Source: Hemicordylus capensis (taxonomy: Eukaryota; Chordata; Lepidosauria; Squamata; Cordylidae). Taken from it: a DNA stretch of 64,000 nt. A program made the position numbers and the translations under genes. The notes beneath the pieces are model-generated. The model searched no databases, had not been told where the DNA came from, and saw only the letters and a list, made by a program, of their open reading frames with translations. Shown here in pieces: positions 55,543-64,000 of this stretch (the stretch's first letter is position 1; each line of letters starts with the position of its first letter). Location: assembly GCF_027244095.1 (NCBI RefSeq), contig NC_069659.1, forward strand, positions 44,318,001 to 44,382,000, written 5' to 3'.

Positions 55543-56034
55543 TGTAATCCCACATCTCGGGGGCCAATTTTGAGGACCACTGGACACAATAAAGGTCTTT
55601 ACGTCTTCTGAAACTGAGGAGGTATTCCATGAACAGGGAACCATCACTTAAAATGTGCTCACCCAAATTTTCCACTGAGTAATCTCTGAGGATGGGGGCA
55701 CCTACAAGAATAACACTGTAACAGATCGTAGATTTAGGGCAGGTTCATATGGTCAAGGCAATCCTTCAAGTACTCAGGTCCCAAGCCATTTAGGGATTGT
55801 AAGAGACTTGAATTGCACCTGGAAATACACACTGAGCAATGACACTCTTGTAATGCAGGGGGGAGCCGGACTGAACGGTTGCCTGTGCGCAGGCCATAGG
55901 CCTGCTCTGCCCCTGCCCCTGGAGGAATGCCTGACAAATGGGAGCCAGCTCCCTGTGTCACGTGCTCCTCCATAGGTGGCTGGGGCAAACGAGCCGCGCC
56001 GCCCAGAGCGGCGGCGATCAGCTGGCTTCTCACT
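55543..56034. other. Intergenic DNA, partial L2-like sequence
   Basis: About 55740-55830 (minus strand) has an L2- or CR1-like flavour (CTTAAATGGCTTGGGACC-like blocks in complement) but is too short to assign. Confidence 0.35.
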
Positions 56035-56735
56035 GCATTTATAACCTGCCTTTCCACCAAAGAGCTGAAGGAGGCATACACTGGTCTGCCTTTTATCCAA
56101 ACAAAAACAACCCTGCGAGGTAGGTGAAGCTAAGTGATAGTGAGGCGATTCTCACAATCGGCCAAAAGTGGGCTAAGGGAGCCTAGCCTGCTTTTGGCCG
56201 ATCGTGTGCTGCAGCGGGAGCTGCGTGGCTCCCAGCAGCAAATCTCCATAAATACCTCTCTCCTTAGATGAGATTAACAGAGCAAGCGCTCCATAAATCT
56301 AATCTTTTTGGTCATGTGCCGCCATGGGGCTCACGAGGAGGACCCTGCCAGGAGGCTGCAAACAGCCTTCCGGGCTCGGGGGTCTCTTCAGGATGCCCCA
56401 CACACTCACGTGGGGCATCCTGGAACTTCCAGGGGCCATGCGGCCCCTGATCCCTGCAGCCCCCACCGGCTCTGCGACAGAGCCAGCAGTCGTGCGGGCA
56501 GCCGATTCAGCCACCCAGGGCTGCCTTTGGATCGTCCGCGGGGAGAGCGGGCTAAGCCTGCTCTCCCCACAGACCTCCTTTCGGCGCAGCCCACTGCTCG
56601 TGTGACTCGCCTCCGTGGCTGCTCCGAGGTCATGCATTGAACTTCATGGCTGAGTGGGTTTCTGAAGGCAGGCTTCTCCAGTCTGAGTCCAGTACTCTCA
56701 CCCAGGAGTAGGCGGCCCTGGTTTAAGCCATCCCC
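56035..56735 (+). repeat. Old dispersed repeat split by a TIR element
   Basis: The left part ends CAACCCTGCGAGGTAGGTG and the right part resumes GAACTTCATGGCTGAGTGG, the expected next segment of a common lizard repeat of the type with AGTGACTGGCCCAAGGTCA between. The interruption is the element at 56142-56613. Confidence 0.5.
56142..56613. mobile_element. TIR element, G+C-rich, family unassigned
   Basis: Ends GAGGCGATTCTCACA and the complement of TGTGACTCGCCTC are imperfect inverted repeats. A second inverted repeat near the left end (ATCGGCCAAAAGTGGGCT against TGCTTTTGGCCGAT) forms a hairpin. CpG content is high. No clean target duplication. Confidence 0.6.
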
Positions 56736-56802
56736 CGCAGGGCCAACAAGGCTTTTTATCCGTGATTAAAGTTAAAGTGTGCTCGGCCTCATGGTGAAGG
56801 TA

Positions 56803-56914
56803 AAGCGTGCCATCAAGTTGGTGTCAACTCCTGGCGATCACAGAGCGGGGATTGGAACCTGCAACCTCTGCCTTGGTAGTCAAGTCATTTCCCCAATGCA
56901 CCATTAGGGTGGCT
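56803..56914 (-). mobile_element. Sauria-type SINE with internal deletion
   Basis: The Bov-B-like end (GGAGTTGACACCAACTTGA on the minus strand) is joined directly to the tRNA-like head (box B and AATGGTGCATTGGGGAAATG). About 150 nt of body are missing. Confidence 0.88.
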
Positions 56915-56978
56915 TTTGAAAAATTAATATAATTATTTTTAATTAATAGCCAGTAATCACTGATTATTGGCTATTAAC

Positions 56979-57027
56979 GTTTGTTTGTTTGTTTGTTTGT
57001 TTGTTTGTTTGTTTGTTTGTTTGTTTT
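56979..57027. repeat. (GTTT)n microsatellite
   Basis: About 12 GTTT units. Confidence 0.95.
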
Positions 57028-57849
57028 TGGCCATGTCTCTCATTAAGGTTGCCATTTGTTTTTATTACTGGTGCATTTTTAAAAAACTTTTTAAAAAATG
57101 TTTTTTCTTGTCAACTGATTTAGATACTTTTAACAGAAAGACAGTAAAGCATTTTAAATAAAAATCTGCAACTAGTACAGGTAACATGGCCAACTGGTGG
57201 CATATAAGTTGAACCTGGCCCCAATTTTATCTTGCTGGGTCAGTCAAATTTTAATCGGGGTGTTTTAATGAGCATTTCAATCAGAATTAAAAAATGAATT
57301 GTCTCCAAGTTGTAAGGGCTAGAGATATTCCACGCTTGAATGTTTCAACTCTCTTTTGGATGCTGTGTGTAAATATACATGTTATTTTATGCTATGCTAC
57401 GCCAGAGGATACAGAACAATCAAAGCCTAAGTACTCACCTGTTCCAGTCAGAGAATACGAAACACAGTGCGATCAATACAAGTCTTTGGAGGATAACAGT
57501 GCTGTCTTTGCTTTCCAAGTTGAAACTCACTTTTATAGTATCTGACAGTTCATCAAATCCAAGCCACGAGGGTATATTATGAAAAGTGTATGAAGTCCTA
57601 GGAATGTCAGACAGCACAATCACAACTTGCTCCTGAATATTTCATTATAAAATGACAGAAATTATTGAGGACAGCAGCAACTCCATCTATTTCTCACCAA
57701 GACAGGTTTTGTCATGAGCAGCATGGTAAATAGCAGATATTCTGGAAATTTCTTAGATTTGCCAGTTAACTAGATATGAATTAACAAGACAAATATAATG
57801 AATGAACAGCATCAACCTGTGCATTGAAGTCTCAGGTGCTGGCTGACAT
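57028..57849. other. Intergenic DNA, nothing recognised
   Basis: No gene or classified repeat is supported. Confidence 0.45.
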
Positions 57850-57945
57850 ACTGCCACGTAATGTTCATGCAGTTGCGCAAGAGTGCTCTTGGGCAGGTGC
57901 ATACATTGCACAAACTGGAGTTGTGCAACAGTACGGCCACTGAGA
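57850..57945. repeat. Fragment related to the 45996 element
   Basis: GTAATGTTCATGCAGTTGCG, CAAGAGTGCT and GTTGTGCAACAGTA blocks match, in order, the interior of 45996-46405. Confidence 0.55.
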
Positions 57946-57954
57946 ATAATGGAA

Positions 57955-58272
57955 TATAGGAACATAGGAAGCTGCCATATACTGAGTCAGACCACAGGTC
58001 CATCTCGCTCAATATTGTCTACACAAACTGGCAGCGGCTTCTCCAAGGTTGCAGGCAGGAATCTCTCTCAGCCCTGTCTTGGAGATGCCAGGGAAGGAAT
58101 TTGGAGCTTAGATGCTCTTCTCAGAGTGGCTCCATCCCCTAAGGGGAATATCTTACAGCGCTCACACTTCTAGTCTCCCTTTCATATGCAACCAGGGCAG
58201 ATCCTGCTTAGCTTAAGGAGACAAGTCATGCTTGCTACCACAAGACTAGCTAGTCTTGCTACCACAAGACTA
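57955..58272 (-). mobile_element. 5S-rRNA-headed SINE, full-length copy
   Basis: The minus strand starts GGTAGCAAGCATGACTTG, has the 5S-like AGCAGGATCTGCCCTGG and AAAGGGAGACTAGAAG region, and ends CAGCTTCCTATGTTCCTAT. Its first 24 nt are duplicated in tandem at the right border (about 58225-58272). Confidence 0.92.
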
Positions 58273-58443
58273 GCCATTCAGTGGTGCCAGATGGTCTCTC
58301 CCAGCTGGCAAGGTGAGTGCTTTGCCAGTTGGGTGCTCTTTTTTTCTCCCTCGCTCTGAGCCAGGAAAGAAAAGAAAACCCTTCCAGAGAACAAAGAGCA
58401 CAACTTGCAGACTGGGCGAGACCAACTGGCACCACTGAATGGC
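58273..58443. mobile_element. Foldback element with 32-bp terminal arms
   Basis: Arms 58273-58304 and 58412-58443 are reverse complements with two mismatches (ends GCCATTCAGTGGTGCCAG). Weaker complementarity continues inwards. It directly abuts the SINE copy. No transposase frame. Confidence 0.85.
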
Positions 58444-59099
58444 AGAGGAAATGCCTGAGGATTGTAGGTGTCCAGGGCCACCTTCCCCACATACACTGGG
58501 CACTCGGCCCCAACTCTCACTGGCGACTTTCTGACATCACCAAGCCAGCGTGACTCTGGCTTTTCGGTGAGGCAGAGCTGCCCCAGTCCCAGTGAGAACA
58601 GGTGGCCCTTTTAAGGCAAGCCTGTTCTCGGTGTCATCAGGGCAGCCCTGATCCATCTGTTATATGTTATAGGGGTATGGGAACCTGGAAAATCTATAGC
58701 TCATAGCAATCTTAAACTTGTGATTGACTCTTAAATAACAATGTTATGGATGGTGTAACTGTACATCTGGAGTTCCTATACTAAAGGGTGACACTTGTTG
58801 ATCCATAGCTAACAAAAAACCCAGTTGAAATAGTATTTTCCAATGAATGTCTACTACTTGGACTCTATTAGAAGTCTTCTCTCAAATTACTTGTGTAGAG
58901 GAATTACTTGACTTCTTTGAGTGAGTGCTGTCTCAGTGACACCATCAGGCCACATTGGCTCAGAGTGTGGCCATCATCCAGGAAGCAAAGGCAGGCGTAG
59001 CAGGTAGCGGAGGCAGGCAAGGTGCGTGGCGAAGGCAGGTGGTGGAATCATCTTCAAATCTTATTCCCAGAGTTTCCCCTAACCTTCTTACACCGATAC
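58444..59099. other. Intergenic DNA, nothing recognised
   Basis: No gene is supported. A G+C-rich patch at 58500-58640 has short self-complementary blocks. Confidence 0.4.
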
Positions 59100-59352
59100 T
59101 GAGTGAGATTGTAGAAAAGAACTGGTCTTGTGGTAGCAAGCATGACTGTAAGATATTCCCCTTAGGGAATGGAGCCACTCTGGAAAGAGCAGAAGATTCC
59201 AAGCTCCCTCCCTGCCTTCTCCAAGATAGGGCTGAGAGAGAGAGACTCCTGCCTGCAACCTTGGAGAAGCCGCTGCCAGTCTGTGAAGGCAATACTGAGC
59301 TAGACAGACCAATGGTCTGACTCTGTATATGGCAGCTTCCCATGTCCCTATG
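59100..59352 (+). mobile_element. 5S-headed SINE lacking the 5S core
   Basis: The head AACTGGTCTTGTGGTAGCAA is followed after GCATGACT directly by GTAAGATATTCCCCTTAGGG, so about 60 nt that include the 5S-like core are absent. The body and GCAGCTTCCCATGTCCCTAT end are kept. Confidence 0.9.
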
Positions 59353-60823
59353 AGATGAATCCATGGTCTCTGTGTTCCTCTGCTGGCTGTGTACTAACTG
59401 TCTGTCATATCACTTGGCTGACCCTTCTTGTGGTTTGACAGATTGCCTGCCAAGTCAGATGTCTCCTGTCCCAGCACTGCTTCAGCTGCTGAACAAACAA
59501 GGCCCACATACCAGCCAGCTTGTCAGATGCTTTCCTGTTCAATCATGATAGAGAACAGGTAGAGTCTTGGACAGAAATCTGAGCTGGGTTCTAACACTAG
59601 TTCAGCCTGGTCACAGTGGTAACCTTGGACAGTCACTCTTTCAGCGTAACTTTTCTCCAGAGGGTTATTATGAGAATGAGAGGCAGGGGAATGTATGGGT
59701 ATTCATGGGGAAGGATGGGATGAGGGCAGGTCACCACCACCACCGCATGCATGGCCAGATTAATGTAGAGCAGCAATTGCCTTACTGTATTTACCTGAAT
59801 CCAAGACGAGGTTTCCCCCACGTTTTTTGATGTTAGAAATCAGAAAGTCATCTTAAATTCAGAGTCCTTTTTCTTTCACGTAAATGCAGGTATGACCTAT
59901 ATTTAACTTCTACTTTTTAAGGGGATCATATTACATTCAGAGTCATCTTCAATTCAAGTAAATAGATATATACTTTGCCCCACCCCTGGAAAAATCCCTG
60001 TGGACACCCATGGGAGGAAGAGAGAACAATGTGAGCCCATATGAGCTCCCTGGAGAAAGGGGAGGATACAAATGCAGTAAAAGACACCCCCCAAAATCCT
60101 ATTATAAGAAGCGGTCATGAGGGTACTGCAAGTAGTTATTATCTTTCAGGGTCACTTCAGTTTGCAAAAAGCATTGAAAATAAGCTAGGAGTAGTTTTGT
60201 ACCCCAACCACTTACACTGACTGGGGTAAAAATACATATGATATACTGTTTGAGATACATGTCTGCCCTAGAGTGTATTTTTTATTCACAGGAGATAAAC
60301 AGTACCTTTGCTAGACTTTGCATATATTGCATAACAAAATGCTGTGACAATGTCTTAAAAAGACAAAGTTGCAGAGCTACTAACCCACAATTGTTTGCAA
60401 GATTAATGCCTCTGGGATACAAATGCACCCCTAAATAGTAGTCAAAGTTAAATGAAAGGGGTCAGGGCTGAATCTGCGGCCTTGTACATTACAAGGTCCA
60501 CCCCACCACTCCAACCCCAAGTACAATTGTATTTACTACTGAATGAGCAGCATATGTAGAAATTGCAGCAAAGTTATAAGAAAGAAAGAAAATATGGAAA
60601 AGAATAATTAATGCAAATACTGAGAATAATAATTACTATAAAATTAATCAATTAAAACAAATACTGAAATTAATACTGGTATTAAAAATACATACATTAA
60701 TACAATGAAGGAATTAGACAATATGAGAACACCATATTAGTTGATTAGTTACAATATGAGTTTGCTCTTTACCACTTTCACTACACACGTGAATGTAATA
60801 CTGGTGATGGGACTGAAAATCCA
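59353..60823. other. Intergenic DNA, nothing recognised
   Basis: AT-rich, no supported gene or classified repeat. Confidence 0.45.
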
Positions 60824-60835
60824 CTCCTAGGTTTA

Positions 60836-61092
60836 AAGGTAAAGGTGTACCCTTGAGTTGGTGTCAACTCCTGGCGCCCACAGAGCCCTGTGGTTGTCTT
60901 TGGTAGAATACAGGAAAGGTTTACCATTGCCTCCTCCCACGCAGCATAAAATAATGCCTTTCAGCCTCTTCCTATATTGCTACGTATATGCCTGATATAG
61001 GTGTTTCCCATAGTCTGGGAAACATACCAGCAGGGATTCAAACTGGCAACCTCTGGCTTGCTAGTCAAGTCATTTCTCGCTGCGCCATTAGG
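60836..61092 (-). mobile_element. Sauria-type SINE, complete copy
   Basis: Minus-strand head AATGGCGCAGCGAGAAATGA with box B-like GTTTGAATCCC, body, and Bov-B-like GAGTTGACACCAACTCAAGG end with TTTACC. Target duplication CTCCTAG(G/A)TTTA at 60824-60835 and 61093-61104, 11 of 12 identical. Confidence 0.93.
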
Positions 61093-61490
61093 CTCCTAGA
61101 TTTACAACCCCGTAATACAAAATCGATGTCCTTCACACGTAGGCAATGTCCCTTTTCTCAAAAGGTTGTTATTCATAAATAAACACATTGCCAAAACACA
61201 TTGTTGCAATCTCATTTCAGAAACCACTGGATTTTAAAACCTGTCAAAATGTACAGATAGTTTGTCTGATAGTTTGTTCCTAAATACATTTAGGAAACCC
61301 AAAGCACGGGGAAGCTGGTCATCAAGCAGGGATAATAAAATAGCCTAGTAAAAATAGGGTGTCCTTTTCCTTTTTAAAATGAGCTTTTGAGAAACAGCAT
61401 TCCCATGTAGATCCTACTGTTGTAAATTGATGGTTTTCTCGCTTGTAGTAAGCAAAGAATCAAATCATGAAAAGAGAAAGTTCAGCAGAC

Positions 61491-61560
61491 AAAAGCAATA
61501 GCTTATATTGTTCATCTTCAGAAAAAAAAGCAATAGCTTATATTGTTCATCACCAGAAAA
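61491..61560. repeat. Tandem duplication of a 35-bp unit
   Basis: AAAAGCAATAGCTTATATTG begins each copy (61491 and 61526); only a few positions differ. Confidence 0.9.
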
Positions 61561-62286
61561 ATGAACTGAAGCACAATATATTCAAGAACATGATGTAGCT
61601 ATTTGTTATTATCTCATCTCCTCCCGTAAGGCCTACGAGAGAAAAGTTCAACTGATTCTGGTGGGCTTTTGCTTAGGCGCTGAGACAGATGGGGTAGCAG
61701 AAATCATATTATCTGTCTGAGTGCAATTAATCTAACAAACAAACAAAAATGATAAAAAGTATTATTCTGTTGAAATACTAGTTTTACATTTAGAGCCAAA
61801 ATGAGCAGATGGAAGCAATTTTAGTAACAATGGTTTATCTTTGCTGTGTGCTTCAACAAACCCCAAAAATGTTACAAATGAGTTTCTTCCTCCCCACCCA
61901 CCCCTGTTTCTAATTGTGTAGAGCATTTGTGATCCTCAAAAGGGCAGGTGCCCCTATTTGGGATTCAGCCAGCTAATTCTCAATTCACATGAAACTCTGA
62001 ACTCCAAGAGGACCATAATACCAGTTCCAGGACGGCAGGTCAGCAGAGGCTATTTCACAGCTGTTCCCTAGCTGAGGCTTCTGAGATGCAGTTTATACAT
62101 CGGACACATATTTACAAGAAAACTGACCTACGGGCACTGGATTTGGGCGGACAGATATTTTAGACGTTTGAATTGCAAAAGTTTGGATTTGGGTGGGATG
62201 TTATTGTTTTTTCTATGAAATGATGCTACAGTCCTCCAAGGCACACTTACTTGGAAGGGGGATGGGTGACTTGGGAGTAGGGATGG

Positions 62287-62288
<2 letters not shown>
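61561..62288. other. Intergenic DNA, nothing recognised
   Basis: No gene or classified repeat is supported. Confidence 0.45.
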
Positions 62289-62347
<59 letters not shown>

Positions 62348-62380
62348 CCACCACCACCACCACCGCCGCCGCCGCCGCCA
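62289..62380. repeat. Compound microsatellite (TC)(AC)(CCA)(CCG)
   Basis: About 26 TC units pass into AC, then CCA, then CCG units without a gap, each motif one change from the last. Confidence 0.95.
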
Positions 62381-63419
62381 ACTGAGCCTGGCTTCGATTT
62401 GGGTTTGAAAAACCTGAATAATGAAGCACAAGTGTTTCTGGAAAATTAAATTAGTTTAGTTCCAGTCCTGGCTCAGATGTGGGGGCAGGTTTTGATGACC
62501 TCCCCCTAGAAGAGCTCTGTGCCACCTGAAAGCATGTCCCTGAGGACTGCACAGCACTCAGGGACATTTTTGTGGGTGATAGTTCACACTTGATATGAAG
62601 GTGTGAGATCTACCCCATATGGTCTCAGGCAAGCAGCCATGGATTGTTTTATTTGGAGCCTGAGCCTGTGTCTCTTACATGCATGGCCTATCCCCATACT
62701 GCATTTGAATGATGGCTTGCCTAAGATCACCAACTGATTGATGACTGAGATGAGATTCACATTCTTATTTCATACCAGGTAAATGTCAAGGAAAGATTAT
62801 AACAATTATGGCAGAGTTTCTAGGTATTTGCAGCACTTAGGTTTTCTCATAAATATATATTTACATGGCACACATACTGCAGAAAATTTGCATTCCTCTG
62901 ATTGCAGGAATCAAGGAGAAGCAAGTGCCAATCCAAACAATTTTTTTCATAAATAATGTAGAACTATGAAAATATGTTAAGGTATTTTCTGGTACTTCAA
63001 AGCCCATGATTTGAGCGCCCTTTCTTAATTGACTGGATCAGAAGTGCCAATCTTTATGGTTCTCAGCTGGAGACAGAGTCCTAAGAAGCTTTAATTATCT
63101 GGCACAAAAGCCGAGACATGTGCTTGGGGCTGCTTAACGATTATTCTTGGTTTCTGGGCTGGAAGAATCCTCCTTCAGCAATCACTGTTCTTTGTTTGGG
63201 AGAATTTTTTCCCCATGAGGCAGCCAGGTGGTAGTTTAATGAAAAAGTTCAAGCATATTCTCGCGAGCATTCATGAAGAGCCTCAAAATACTCATTGGTG
63301 AGATGTAAGAAGCACAAAAAAGCCTTAGGTAGGTCTCTGAATTTGGGCACTCAGAACTGCATGTTGTCCTTGATTCCTCTTGCAGACAGGAAAGAAACTG
63401 GAGACTTGTGCTGAGCAAA
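62381..63419. other. Intergenic DNA, nothing recognised
   Basis: No gene or classified repeat is supported. Confidence 0.45.
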
Positions 63420-63665
63420 GAGACACCTTTTAAAGTGATGATTCTCTTGTATTTAGCAGGGGGAGAGCCACTGGCCCTATTCAACCCCAGCACAGCATCC
63501 CTCCAGTGGCTGTTGCTGGTATCTAGATACCTTGTGTTTCTTTTTAGATTGTGAACCCTTGGGGACAGGGGGCCATCTTATTTATGTATTATTTATTTTT
63601 CTATGTAAACGGCTTCAAGAACTTTGGTTTAAAAGTGGTATATAAATATTTGTTGTAGTTGTAAA
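63420..63665 (+). mobile_element. LINE-like 3' tail, unassigned family
   Basis: Plus-strand copy of the unit at 3315 and 37085: ACACCTTTTAAAGTGATGAT, GGGGACAGGGGGCCATCTT, then a GTATATAAATATTTGTTG end. Confidence 0.75.
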
Positions 63666-64000
63666 TAAACTTCTTGGTGCATTTTTTTTTTAGCAGAAGT
63701 TGGCAGGAAATCCAGTATATGCCAGCTGCATTTCCGCCCCTTCACCCTGAAAAATCTAGAAAAGAAAAGTGGCACTATTTTTTTCACCGAAAATGAGACA
63801 CAAGCAGATGATAAGGAATACAATGTTGGAAATTAATTTTAAAACACATTAAAAATAAATTCCTAGTATAATGCATTGTATATAGCGTATACCCAGGCTT
63901 GTATACTCTAACTGGCAGCAACTCTCCATCAAAAGCTCTGTCCTAGACCCACTCCCTAAGGTCCTTTTCAGCGGGGATGTTCGAGATTGAAACTGGGGCC
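63666..64000. other. Intergenic DNA, nothing recognised
   Basis: No gene is seen. The final bases (AGCGGGGATGTTCGAGATTG) could be a decayed SINE head but are cut by the window end. Confidence 0.35.

Noticed and set aside
56147-56640. Second CpG-island promoter
   Set aside because: Bounded by inverted repeats and interrupting an older repeat; no splice donor or exon follows.
1-64000. LTR retrotransposon, endogenous retrovirus or Polinton
   Set aside because: I found no paired LTRs, and no gag, protease, integrase or capsid-like frame. All polymerase pieces belong to non-LTR elements. A profile search would be needed to exclude strongly decayed fragments.

Overview
This window looks like a repeat-rich intergenic and intronic stretch of a squamate reptile (lizard-like) nuclear genome. 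The organism call rests on the repeat mix: CR1/L3-type, L2, L1 and R4/Dong-type LINE pieces, a Bov-B-type RTE tail next to tRNA-headed SINEs with a Bov-B-like end (Sauria type), SINEs whose head resembles 5S rRNA, and many short hAT-type foldback elements. The species cannot be named from this sequence.

Only one host gene is clearly supported. An intact 107-codon reading frame at 35569-35892 (+) encodes SERTM1, a small serine-rich single-pass membrane protein. It lies in one exon behind a good splice acceptor and is followed by a 3' UTR with two AATAAA signals. About 20 kb upstream, a CpG-rich block (about 15470-16080) has CCAAT and GC boxes and a consensus splice donor at 15864/15865. I infer that this is the SERTM1 promoter and non-coding first exon, so 15865-35428 would be mostly intron. 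Nothing else on either strand looks like a host exon.

Layout: 1-15400 is upstream intergenic DNA with a MITE, CR1 and SINE copies, a tandem array of about 140-bp units (3847-4530), a 5'-truncated LINE with a 15-bp target duplication (7446-8995), and a hAT element nested inside a relative (13411-14048). 15470-16080 is the putative promoter. 16080-35428 is the putative intron, with a 105-bp tandem duplication, several hAT-like elements, L2 and CR1 tails, and a truncated L1 (31870-34362). 35429-36520 is the coding exon and 3' UTR. 36520-64000 is downstream intergenic DNA. It is dominated by a nested stack at 40570-46600 (an L2 split by a nearly full-length R4/Dong-type LINE, itself split by a 1082-bp hAT element and an L2 tail), followed by a dense SINE and MITE field to 61.1 kb.

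The hAT-type insertions can be read precisely because many keep 8-bp target-site duplications. There is no operon, CRISPR array, rRNA locus or tRNA gene, and I recognised no LTR element. I did not find a convincing new biological system. The most informative signals are the insertion nesting, the shared 3' ends between SINEs and LINEs, and a few unclassified inverted-repeat elements.
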